From JBFFXF01 sp041569895 (GTDB taxonomy: Bacteria > Planctomycetota > UBA8108 > JACQVS01), in assembly GCA_041569895.1 (NCBI GenBank), contig JBFFXF010000081.1, positions 1 to 27,984 on the forward strand: 27,984 nt of DNA, written 5' to 3'. The translations under genes and the position numbers were made by a program. The notes under the pieces were generated by a model that saw nothing but the letters and a program-made list of their open reading frames with translations, was not told where the DNA came from and did no database searches. Positions 1 through 7,900 of this stretch are shown piece after piece. The stretch's first letter is position 1, and every line of letters begins with the position of its first letter.

Positions 1-1
1 C

Positions 2-70
2 CGCTTCCAGGGCCGCGACTTCCGCCTGACGGACGTCCACGGCAAGGTGGTGGAGGGAATCCTGGCGTAG
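2..70 (+). CDS. 3' end of an unidentified protein gene (partial)
   Basis: An open frame enters from the left edge and stops at TAG 68-70. It encodes 22 residues ending GKVVEGILA. The short tail (FRLTDVHGKVVEGIL) looks like the last strands of a beta-rich domain, but that is only an impression and no family can be named. The gene is inferred because an open frame runs to a stop that is followed directly by non-coding repeat DNA. The rest lies outside the window. Confidence 0.4.
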   Translation, partial: RFQGRDFRLTDVHGKVVEGILA

Positions 71-83
71 TCTCCGCGCCACT

Positions 84-131
84 CGTACCCGTACCCGTAC
101 CCGTCCCCGTTCCCGTACCCGTTCCCGTCCC
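84..131. repeat. (CGTWCC)n hexamer repeat, G-quadruplex/i-motif type
   Basis: Eight consecutive 6-bp units of the form CGTACC, CGTTCC or CGTCCC start 13 bp after the stop codon at 70. The minus strand reads as repeated GGG separated by three bases, which meets the usual G-quadruplex pattern. The + strand is C-rich and G-poor. A GAGGAC-like hexamer tract at about 149-176 is partly complementary to it. A related array lies at 4828-4864, also just after a stop codon. Confidence 0.8.
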
Positions 132-274
132 TGACGGTGGTTTTTCGAGGACGAGGACGAGTACGAGACGGGTTATCGGAACCCTCCACATTCTGGACAC
201 CTCGTCCATCCCGCGAACTCTCCCGCCCGGGTCCCGCCACCGGTCGTGCGTCAAGTGACCGGAACAGAAGGTCC

Positions 275-418
275 TAGAATCTTTGCCGCGGCCCACCGTG
301 CGGCACCGCGCTTGCTCCTCCGGTACCCGGAAGAAACGCGACTCGCGACTTCCCTCTCTTTGTCTTTTCTTCCCACCTTGCCCCGGGTTTATGCTCTCCG
401 AACCCGGGGCTTTTTTTT
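275..418 (+). ncRNA. Candidate small RNA ending in intrinsic terminator
   Basis: A TAGAAT hexamer at 275-280 could be a -10 box, with a weak GTGACC at 255-260 upstream (14-bp spacing, short). A transcript from about 287 would run roughly 130 nt to the terminator at 380-418. Small stems are visible within and near it: TGCCGC (284-289) with GCGGCA (299-304), and a CGCG/CGCG hairpin further on. No known RNA family is recognised. The alternative is that the terminator ends the 3' UTR of the truncated upstream gene. Confidence 0.3.
380..418 (+). terminator. Intrinsic terminator (+ strand)
   Basis: A ten-base-pair stem, GCCCCGGGTT (380-389) with AACCCGGGGC (401-410), has an 11-base loop and is followed directly by eight T (411-418). 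Read on the minus strand the hairpin has no T tract after it, so it does not serve rlmN, which ends at 463. Confidence 0.85.
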
Positions 419-462
419 CGGAACCGGTTCCCGGGGGGGGCGTCCCGTCACCTCCGCGAGGG

Positions 463-1518
463 TCAGCGCTTCGCGGCGCCGCCGGCTCGTCCCGCAGCGA
501 GGGAGAGCTGCCCGCAGGCGCCCTGGATGTCCTCGCCGCGGCTGCGGCGGATGGTCACCGGTCCGGGGTAGCGCTCCTCGAGGGCGGCGCGGAACGCCGT
601 CAGCCGCCGCACCTCGGGGCGTTCGTAGGGGGCGCTCGGGAACGGATTGAAGCCGATCAGGTTGATGCGGCTCGGAATCCCCACCAGGAGGCGCGCGAGC
701 TCCCGCACGTCCCGATCGCTGTCGTTGACGCCGGGGAGGACGATGTACTCGAAGGTCACCAGCTTGCCGGTGATCTCGTGGTGCTCTCGCACGGCGTCGA
801 GGAGCTCGGACAGCGGATAGCGCCGGTTCAGCGGGATGATCTCGTCGCGGAGCTCGTCGCGGGCGGCGTGCAGCGAGATCGCCAGCTTCACCTGCGGCTG
901 GGCGCGGCCGAGCGCGACGATGCGCTGCGGGATGCCGACGGTCGAGACGGTGATCCGCCGCGCGCCGAGCCCGAGCTGCTTCGGGTGACAGAGGACATCG
1001 ATCGATCGCAGCACGGCGTCGAGGTTCAGCAGCGGCTCTCCCATCCCCATGAACACGACGTTCGTGGGCGGCCTGCCGGTCAGCCGTCGCATGCCGAGCA
1101 CCTGGTCGACGATCTCGGCCGCGGTGAGCTGGCCGCTGAAGCCGCCGAACCCGGTGGCGCAGAACGTGCACGCGACGGCGCAGCCGGCCTGCGACGAGAT
1201 GCAGAACGTGTCGCGCTTGCCGTCGGGAATCGAGACCGACTCGATCGGGTCGCCGTGCCGGCGCTTCCAGAGGAACTTCCGCGTGCCGTCGCGGGAGCGC
1301 TTCTCGACGTCGACCTCGAGCGGGTGGAGGACCAGGCGCTCGCCGAGCATGTCGCGCAGGCGGCGGGGCAGGTCGGACATCGCGTCGAACGAGGCGGCGT
1401 CGCGGTGAAACGTCCACGACAGGAGCTGGCGGGCGCGGTAGGGGGGCTCGCCGGCCTCCTCGAGGAGAGGGGTCAGCTCACGCAGCCACTCGGTGTGTGG
1501 AAGGCCGACGATGTCCAT
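463..1518 (-). CDS. rlmN: 23S rRNA (adenine2503-C2)/tRNA (A37-C2) methyltransferase RlmN
   Basis: This is a radical-SAM enzyme that methylates C2 of A2503 in 23S rRNA, and in many bacteria also A37 of some tRNAs. The 351-residue protein has the [4Fe-4S] motif CAVACTFC (Cys113, 117, 120), the GMGEP SAM-contact motif, and the C-terminal catalytic cysteine in GACGQL (about residue 335). Length is normal for the family. The ATG at 1518 gives MDIVGLPHTEW, which fits family N-termini. A GTG at 1533, four bases after the TGA of the upstream lipoprotein gene, would add five residues and suggests translational coupling. No Shine-Dalgarno is evident for either start. It is the last gene of a minus-strand set after the AAA+ regulator and lipoprotein. 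Confidence 0.95.
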   Translation of the reverse strand: MDIVGLPHTEWLRELTPLLEEAGEPPYRARQLLSWTFHRDAASFDAMSDLPRRLRDMLGERLVLHPLEVDVEKRSRDGTRKFLWKRRHGDPIESVSIPDGKRDTFCISSQAGCAVACTFCATGFGGFSGQLTAAEIVDQVLGMRRLTGRPPTNVVFMGMGEPLLNLDAVLRSIDVLCHPKQLGLGARRITVSTVGIPQRIVALGRAQPQVKLAISLHAARDELRDEIIPLNRRYPLSELLDAVREHHEITGKLVTFEYIVLPGVNDSDRDVRELARLLVGIPSRINLIGFNPFPSAPYERPEVRRLTAFRAALEERYPGPVTIRRSRGEDIQGACGQLSLAAGRAGGAAKR

Positions 1519-1536
1519 CAGCGCGCCGGGCACGGC

Positions 1537-2286
1537 TCACCGCACCGAGACGGTGCGGTCCGGACGCAGCACGATCCGCGCGCCCGGCCGTGGGGTCACC
1601 CGGTGGCCGTTGATCGTCCACGTCGGCGGATCCTGCTGCAAGGCGATGGTGTGGTCCATGACGCGGATCTCCTCGTTCTCGACGAACTTGAGCGACTGGC
1701 GGACGCTGAACCCGGCGCGCGCGCGCCGCAGGTGGGCCGGCAGGTGCTCGCGTCCGATCGGCTGCTGCCGCTCCTGCGTCGACCGCTCGGCAACGCGGTA
1801 GAGGAGTGACGGCTTCCACTCGCCATCGCGCTCGACGGTGAACGTGCGGCCGTGAAACCGGAACGACCACGGTCCATCACGCTTGCGGAAGATGAAGAGC
1901 CAGCCGTCGTCCGCGGAATAGCGAGCCTCGTCGACGAGAAAGATCCTGAAACGGACGTCGACCTGGTGTTCCTCGCCGAACTTCATGCGGGTGGTGTTAC
2001 CCTGCATGCTGAAGCTCGGCACGATGGTGAAGTCGGTGACGCTCTTCTCCGGCACCTCGACGACGAGTGTCACGCCGTGCTTCGCGAGGGTCTGCGCCAT
2101 GTAGGGCGCGTCGGGGAACTCGAGCACCGGGTCGGGTCCCGACGAGCACCCGCCGATCACCACCGCGGCCAGCGGCAGCCCGAGCGCGGTGGCGATCCGG
2201 ACGGAGAACCGCACGGATGATCGCGCGCAAGATCCGGCCGCGGTTCGAGCGGTGAATCGTCGTGAAAAGCCCCGGATGCGGCGCAT
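1537..2286 (-). CDS. Putative lipoprotein of unknown function
   Basis: The frame encodes 249 residues with a lipobox-like GLPLAAVVIGGC, placing the acylated cysteine at residue 47. The mature part is mixed alpha/beta with no recognised domain and a charged, Arg-rich C-terminus. I chose ATG 2286 because a perfect TATAAT (2293-2298, minus) ends six bases upstream, which would make the mRNA leaderless. This gives an unusually long basic region before the hydrophobic core. A GTG at 2214 would give a standard 23-residue signal peptide and is a serious alternative. It lies 30 bp after the AAA+ regulator gene and just before rlmN, so it can be read from its own promoter or with both neighbours. Function unknown. 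Confidence 0.7.
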   Translation of the reverse strand: MRRIRGFSRRFTARTAAGSCARSSVRFSVRIATALGLPLAAVVIGGCSSGPDPVLEFPDAPYMAQTLAKHGVTLVVEVPEKSVTDFTIVPSFSMQGNTTRMKFGEEHQVDVRFRIFLVDEARYSADDGWLFIFRKRDGPWSFRFHGRTFTVERDGEWKPSLLYRVAERSTQERQQPIGREHLPAHLRRARAGFSVRQSLKFVENEEIRVMDHTIALQQDPPTWTINGHRVTPRPGARIVLRPDRTVSVR

Positions 2287-2292
2287 GTGTCG

Positions 2293-2298
2293 ATTATA
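2293..2298 (-). promoter_or_regulatory. Consensus -10 box (TATAAT) six bases before ATG 2286
   Basis: On the minus strand TATAAT is followed by CGACAC and then ATG, so transcription would begin at or next to the A of the start codon. The -35 region at 17 bp (TGGTGA) is weak. A perfect TATAAT is rare by chance in DNA this GC-rich. Confidence 0.5.
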
Positions 2299-2315
2299 GC
2301 CGTGCCGCCCGCGGC

Positions 2316-3446
2316 TCACCACCTCGGCGACGCGCCGTCGCCCGGCAACGCCGGTACGCGGCTACGGCGCACGCCGAGCTTGGCGCAGAGGTACTTCACC
2401 TGGTGTCGCGCCAGGCCGAGCTCCTCGCCGCAGGCGCGATAGCTCCAGCCGTTGCGCGCGAGGCTCTCGACCAGCAGGCGACGCTGGAACGCGGCGACCT
2501 GCTCGGTGAAGGTCCCGCCGCCCGGCGCGGGTGACGGGGCTGCCGCGGCCGCGAGGCCGGTCGCAGCCCTGGATTGGATCGTGGACGCGGTCGTGGACTC
2601 GGTCCTCGACGCCGGATCGGGTGGTGGGACCGGCACGGCGTCCCGTTCTGCGTCGGCCGCTCCGATATCGGCCGCTCCGATATCGGCCGCTCCGATGCGG
2701 ACGTACACCGGCAGGTCGCTCTCGTAGAGCACCTCGGCGCGCGCGCTCGCCGCGGCGCACTCGATGACGCTGACCAGCTCGCGCACGTTGCCCGGCCAGC
2801 CGTAACTCTCGAGCACACGCACGGCCTTGTCGTCGATCCGTCCGATGCGCTTCCCGAAACGGCGGCACGCGTCGGCCAGGAAGTGCCGCGCCAGGACGTC
2901 GACGTCGCCGGGACGCTCCCGCAGTGGCGGCAGCCGGAGCTGCACGACGTTGATGCGGAAGTAGAGGTCGCGACGGAACTCGCCACGCTCGAGTCGATCC
3001 CCGAACTCCTGCGTCACCGAGGAGACGAGACGGAAGCTCACCGGCGTCGCGCGCGACTGGCCGAGCGGCTGCACCTCCTTCTCCTGGATCGCCCGCAGCA
3101 GCCGCGTCTGACACGGCGCGCTCAGGGTGTCGATGGCGTCGAGGAAGAGCGTGCCCCCCTCGGCGAGCCGCAGCTTGCCGGCGCGGTCGCGCTCCGCTCC
3201 CGTGAAGGCGCCGCGGCGGTGCCCGAAGAGCTCGCTGTCGAAGAGGTCGTCGGAGATCGCCCCGCAGTCGACCGGCACGAACGGGCCCGGCCTCCGGCGG
3301 GAGAGGTCATGGATGGCCCGCGCCACGAGCTCCTTCCCGGTGCCGGTCTCGCCGGTGACCAGCACGGTGGCCTCCGAGTCGGCGACGCGCCGCACCTCGT
3401 CGAGGAGTCGGGCGAGCGGCGGGCTGGAGCCGATGAGCGGAAGCAT
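2316..3446 (-). CDS. PspF-like sigma54 activator-type AAA+ regulator, altered Walker B
   Basis: The 376-residue protein begins directly with a sigma54-interaction AAA+ domain (about 1-245), with no N-terminal sensor domain. Visible are Walker A GETGTGKE (32-39), the sigma54-contact loop GAFTGA (79-84), arginine-finger candidates Arg158 and Arg164, and sensor II GWPGNVREL. A Fis-type helix-turn-helix lies near residues 324-360 (LGLARHQVKYLCAKLG). Walker B reads GGTLFLDAID: the catalytic Glu expected after Asp103 is Ala104. The residue matching the PspF switch Asn (NC) is Asp60. ATP hydrolysis is therefore doubtful although the sigma54 loop is intact. A Pro/Ala/Ser-rich linker (251-310) carries three IGAAD repeats. 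ATG 3446 is chosen from homology and from the promoter that places +1 at that ATG. Divergent to dprA. Confidence 0.88.
   Translation of the reverse strand: MLPLIGSSPPLARLLDEVRRVADSEATVLVTGETGTGKELVARAIHDLSRRRPGPFVPVDCGAISDDLFDSELFGHRRGAFTGAERDRAGKLRLAEGGTLFLDAIDTLSAPCQTRLLRAIQEKEVQPLGQSRATPVSFRLVSSVTQEFGDRLERGEFRRDLYFRINVVQLRLPPLRERPGDVDVLARHFLADACRRFGKRIGRIDDKAVRVLESYGWPGNVRELVSVIECAAASARAEVLYESDLPVYVRIGAADIGAADIGAADAERDAVPVPPPDPASRTESTTASTIQSRAATGLAAAAAPSPAPGGGTFTEQVAAFQRRLLVESLARNGWSYRACGEELGLARHQVKYLCAKLGVRRSRVPALPGDGASPRW
2653..2697. repeat. 15-bp in-frame tandem repeat (x3)
   Basis: Three copies of TCGGCCGCTCCGATA, the last with one mismatch, lie inside the AAA+ regulator gene. Because the unit is 15 bp it keeps frame and encodes IGAAD three times in the linker between the ATPase and DNA-binding domains. 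Copy number could change without a frameshift. Confidence 0.85.
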
Positions 3447-3452
3447 GCGGCT

Positions 3453-3481
3453 ATCGTAGGCAGACCTCCGTGCCGCTTCAA
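3453..3481 (-). promoter_or_regulatory. Sigma70-type promoter giving a leaderless mRNA
   Basis: Minus strand: -35 TTGAAG (3476-3481), 17-bp spacer, -10 TACGAT (3453-3458), then AGCCGC and ATG 3446. The -10 matches the consensus in five of six positions and the -35 in four of six. Predicted +1 falls on or next to the start codon. Confidence 0.6.
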
Positions 3482-3555
3482 CGCGGCAGCGCTCATTTTG
3501 ACGTTCCCGTAACGTCCGCCGGCCTCGGGACTCCGCGCGCGGTCTCCGGACCGAA

Positions 3556-3584
3556 CTGGCGACCACGCGTCGCCGCGTTACACT
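3556..3584 (+). promoter_or_regulatory. Possible dprA promoter
   Basis: -35-like CTGGCG (3556-3561), 17-bp spacer and -10-like TACACT (3579-3584) lie about 93 bp before the dprA ATG. The -35 is weak. Confidence 0.35.
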
Positions 3585-3676
3585 CCCTCCGCCTGTCCTC
3601 GAGAGCTCGCCCCCGCCGCCGCGAGCGCCCCGGCGCGCCCGTTCCGCGTCTGTTCAGCACCCGTTCCGCGTCCGCC

Positions 3677-4810
3677 ATGACCGCCATCCTGGACCGGCTG
3701 CGCCTCCACTTGGCGCTCCTTCACCACGTCGACGTCGTCGACGAGCTCGCCGGCGCCGACGGGCTCGAGGGCGCGATCGATCTCCTGGCGTCCGTCGCCG
3801 CGGGGGCCGCGCCGCCCGAGTCGTTCCGTCCGCGGCTGACCCGGCGGCTCCGTGACGTCGCGCTCGACGATCGCGCCTCGGTCGAGCTCGATCGCTGCGC
3901 GGGCCACGGCGTGCGCCTCCTCGCCCGGGGCGGGGACGACTGGCCGCCGGCGCTCGCGGACCTCCCGCACATGCCGCTCGTCCTCTTCGCGCTCGGCGAG
4001 CCGGAGGCGATCACGAGGCCCTCGGCGGGAATCGTCGGCACTCGCCGTCCGACGCCGTACGGCATCCGCCAGGCGAGACGCTTCGCCGTCGAGCTCGCCG
4101 GGGCGGGCGTCACCGTCGTCAGCGGGCTCGCGCGCGGCGTCGATGGCGAGGCCCACCGCGCCGCGCTCGACGCCGGCGGCAGCACGGTCGCGGTGCTGGG
4201 GTCGGGGCTCGGCCGCATCTATCCGCCGGAGCACCGTCATCTCGCCGAGCGCATCCTGCGGCGCGGTGGCGGCGCGGTGGTCTCCGAGTTCCCCTGGAGC
4301 GCGGCGCCGAGGCGACACCACTTCCCGCAACGGAACCGGATCCTCAGCGGGCTCTCGCGCGCGGTGGTCGTCGTCGAGGCGGGCCAGCGCAGCGGCAGTC
4401 TCCACACCGTCGACTGGGCGCTGCGGCAGGGGCGCGCCGTCTTCGCGGTCCCCGGTCGGGTCGATCAGCCGGAGGCGCTCGGGTGTCTCGAGCTCATCCG
4501 CAGCGGCGCGACGCCCGCGATCGAGCCGGCCGACGTGATCGAGGCCGTTCTCGAAGGGGCTCCCGCGCGCCGCGACCGCGGCCCGGACGGCCGGGTCGCG
4601 GGCGAGTCGGGCCCGACGAGCGATGCGTTTCTCGAATCGCTGCGGCCGCTCTTCTCCGAGCGAGACGCCTGGCATCCGAATGAGCTCTGCGATCGTCTCC
4701 GGTGCGAACCGGGTACGCTTCTTGCCGAGCTCAGCCGGCTCGAGTCGGCCGGTCGAATCCGCCGGATTATCGGCGGTTCGTTCATCCTCCTGGAAGACCC
4801 TCGGGAATGA
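3677..4810 (+). CDS. dprA: DNA-processing protein DprA (Smf)
   Basis: DprA binds incoming single-stranded DNA and loads RecA during natural transformation; it also occurs in bacteria not known to be competent. The 377-residue protein has an N-terminal helical region and a Rossmann-like domain (about 85-295) with GTRRPT (121-126), SGLARGVDGEAH (149-160) and FPQRNRILSGLS (from 216). A C-terminal winged-helix DML1-like domain follows (about 315-377). ATG 3677 was chosen over a frame extension to 3470 because the upstream part is low-complexity Arg-rich and conserved sequence starts after this Met. No clear Shine-Dalgarno is seen. The stop is followed 17 bp later by the hexamer repeat. Confidence 0.95.
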   Translation: MTAILDRLRLHLALLHHVDVVDELAGADGLEGAIDLLASVAAGAAPPESFRPRLTRRLRDVALDDRASVELDRCAGHGVRLLARGGDDWPPALADLPHMPLVLFALGEPEAITRPSAGIVGTRRPTPYGIRQARRFAVELAGAGVTVVSGLARGVDGEAHRAALDAGGSTVAVLGSGLGRIYPPEHRHLAERILRRGGGAVVSEFPWSAAPRRHHFPQRNRILSGLSRAVVVVEAGQRSGSLHTVDWALRQGRAVFAVPGRVDQPEALGCLELIRSGATPAIEPADVIEAVLEGAPARRDRGPDGRVAGESGPTSDAFLESLRPLFSERDAWHPNELCDRLRCEPGTLLAELSRLESAGRIRRIIGGSFILLEDPRE

Positions 4811-4827
4811 GGGGATGCCGCCGCCAG

Positions 4828-4864
4828 GTCCCCGTTCCCGTTCCCGTTCCCGTCCCCGTTCCCG
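4828..4864. repeat. (CGTTCC)n hexamer repeat, second copy
   Basis: Five full CGTTCC/CGTCCC units at 4833-4862, with partial units on each side, lie 17 bp after the dprA stop codon. The minus strand has six GGG runs separated by three bases, again a canonical G-quadruplex pattern. Same unit, same orientation to the upstream gene and same placement as the array at 84-131. Confidence 0.8.
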
Positions 4865-4890
4865 AAAACGTCAGGACCGCACCGCGCCGA

Positions 4891-4921
4891 TTGGCCCCGG
4901 TTCCGGCCGCCATCGTACACT
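4891..4921 (+). promoter_or_regulatory. Possible promoter for the kinase gene
   Basis: TTGGCC (4891-4896) and TACACT (4916-4921) are separated by 19 bp, slightly long. They lie about 78 bp before the GTG start of the kinase gene and after the hexamer repeat. Confidence 0.35.
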
Positions 4922-4998
4922 TGATCCGGAGCGTCCCCGCCGAATGGCGAGCCGCAGTACCCACGGAAAAGAGAGAGAGCAGCATCGGGTAGGTCGCC

Positions 4999-7900
4999 GT
5001 GCCAGCCTCAGTGTCGGATTCCCCGTCGGTGGCCGAGAAGAAGACGTCGCCCTCGGTCGAGCCGGGCGTGGACCGCGAGCCAGGCGAGCTGATCGATAAC
5101 CGCTACCGCTGTATCCGCAAGCTCGGTCGCGGGGGCATGGGCGCGGTCTATCTGGTCGAGGACCTGACGGAGCCCGGCCTCGAGCTCGCCCTGAAGCAGG
5201 TGCGCAGCGACCGGGCGGATTCCCGCACCGTCGCCATCCTCAAGAACGAGTACCTGGCGCTCTCCAGCCTGGCGCACCCGAATCTCGCGTCGGTCCACGA
5301 CTTCGGGTTCGACCGCCGGGCCGGCGAGTACTATTTCACCTGCGAGTACGTGCGGGGCATCCAGCTGCTGAAGGCGACGCAGGGCCTGCAGCTCGGCGAC
5401 ACGATGGACCTCCGCATGCTGCTCTACCTGTTCGTCGAGATGCTCCGCGGGCTCGAGTTCATCCATTCGCGCGGCCTCGTCCACGGCGACCTCAAGCCCG
5501 AGAACATCCTGGTCTCCTCCGACGCCGACGGCGGCCTCGGGGACGACGCGCAGGGAGTGCGGGTGAAGCTGATCGATTTCGGCCTCACCAAGCGCGAGAA
5601 GGAGTTCGGGGGCAAGAAGATCTTCGGCACCTCGTGGTACATCGCGCCGGAGACCATTCTCGGCGCGCAGGTCGACCGCCGTACGGACCTCTACTCGCTC
5701 GGCGTCGTCCTCTACCACATGGCGGTGCGGAAGCTGCCCTTCAGCGGCAAGTCGAACGTCGTCGTGCTCAAGGGGCACCTCGAGGACCAGCCGCCGTTCC
5801 CGAGCGACGTCAACGACACGGTGCCGCGGGAACTCGGCGATCTCATCATGCGCATGATGACGAAGAAGCCGTCGGAGCGCTATCCGAACGCGCTCTCGGT
5901 GATCGAGGACATCAACCAGCGGCTCGACATGCGCTTTCCCGTCGAGACCGTCGACACGGCCCGCAGCTACCTGGTGAGCGCCACGTCGGTGGCGCGGACG
6001 AGGGAGATCAGCGAGCTGCGGGCGTTCTTCAACAAGGTCTACCCGCACGCGGAAGTCGAGACCGACGACGGGCTGCGCCTGTCGTTCGACTCCGACATGG
6101 CGGAAGACGACAGCTTCGACTTGCCGCCTTCCCCGAGCGGGCGGTTCTTTCTGATCCGCGGCGAGTCGAAGATCGGCAAGGCGCGCCTGATCAGCGAGTT
6201 CAAGCGCTTCGTCGAGGTGCGCGACGCGCGGTTCCTCCACGTTTCTCTCGAGAAGGAAAACGAGTACGACCGCAAGAACCTCGTTCGCGTGTTCGATCAC
6301 CTGAAACGAGTGCTCGAGGGCGGCGACAACAAGCTCCATTCCTACGTCCTCAAGATCATGGGCACGCTGAACTCGACGGTCCACGACATCGACGACCACA
6401 AGTTCCACGCGGCTCTCGAGGTGATCTCGGACGCGCTGATCGCGTCGTGCAGGACGCTCCCGATGGTGCTCGTGTTCTCGAAGCTCGAGAACTCGGGCGA
6501 GGGCTTCCTCAAGTTCCTCCGCATCCTGGTGCAGAAGATCGCGGTCGTCGATGACAACCTCTCGAAGCTGATGGTGGTGGCGACCGTCCGCGAGGAGGAC
6601 ATGGAGAAGATCACCCTCCGCCGCCTCCTGCTGTCGCCCGCCATCCGCTCGCACTTTCGCGAGATCCCGCTCGAGCGTCTCGCCCGGGAGGACATGGAGG
6701 TCCTCCTCGAGTCGATGTTCCGGTCGCACAAGTTCCCGCCGCGGCTGATCGAGCGGATCTACGAGGAGAGCGACGGCAACCCCGGCGTCGTGCGCGACAT
6801 CCTCGATCACTTCATCGAGGCCGGTCGCCTGCTGCACCGCGCCGACGGCTGGCACTACGCCGGGAACATCGAAACGGAGCAGATGCCCGGACAGGTCCGC
6901 CAGGAGCTGCGCTCGCGGATCAACTCGCTGGACCCGGACGCCATCCGACTCGGCCTCGCCTTCGCGTTCCTCGGCAACTCGTGCGAGCTCGAGGTCGCAT
7001 CGCAGCTCGCCGAGATCGAGCCGTCGAGGATCCTGCCGACCATCCTGACGCTGAAGCGCGCCAGACTGATCCGGGAGGACGGTGAGGGCAAGGCGGACTT
7101 CTTCTCGTTCACCCAGGCGAGCGCGCGCGAGCTCTTTTGCCAGCTCGCCTCGCGCGAGGACCAGCTGAAGATCCACCGCCGGGCCGGCGGGATCCTCGAG
7201 AGCCGCTTCGAGGCGAGCGGCGACACCGATCCCGGCAGGCTGGCCAACCACTTCCTGATGGGCGGACGCTTCGACGAGGGCGTCAAGCACAGCCTCGTCG
7301 CCGCGGAGGACTACTCGCAGCGCCTGATGCCGAGGAGGGCGCTCGAGACGTACCGGAACATGCGCGAGCGGTGCCCGGGCGAGCACGTTCCGGCCGCGCG
7401 CGACGTCGACTTCCGCATCGCGTGCCTCGAGGCGATGGTCGGTCGCACGCGGCGCGCCGTCTCCATCCTGTCGCGTCTCCTCGAGCGCGATGACTGGCGT
7501 CCCGAGGGCGGCGCGGTGCGGCGTGGGGACGTCCTCGTCGAGCTCGCGACCATCCTGGCTCGACGCGGCGAGTTCCGGCGCAGCGGCAAGTGTCTGCAGC
7601 GGGCCTACGACGACCTCAAGGGGAACGGGCGATCGCCCTCGTTCGTGCGTCTCCTCGGGACGTACGCGCGGCTCTTCCAGCTGCGCGGCAACTACCTCGA
7701 GAGCTTCCGCTACTGCGAGACGGCGCTCGAGGCGGCGAGCCAGCTCGACGGGATCGAGCAGGCCAAGCTCTCGCTCATCGCGGCCGAGAACCACTACCGT
7801 CTCAACGACGCCGCCAAGGCGATCAAGGCCTGCATCGCGGCGCTCGCGGCCCTGGAGGGCTACCAGGGGATCGGCGCCATGGGCTTCGTTTTCTTTGCGC

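Larger units (their letters stand above)
71..462. other. Intergenic region, 392 bp
   Basis: This region lies between the truncated + strand gene and the 3' end of rlmN (minus). It holds a C-rich hexamer repeat, a second GA-rich hexamer tract at about 149-176, a TAGAAT hexamer at 275-280 and a strong + strand terminator at 380-418. Long frames here read low-complexity Arg/Gly/Ala protein and overlap rlmN antisense, so I see no protein gene. Confidence 0.6.

Noticed and set aside
283..1809. Long + strand frame across rlmN and the lipoprotein gene
   Set aside because: It is antisense to rlmN, whose motifs and length are complete, and its product is low-complexity Ala/Arg/Glu.
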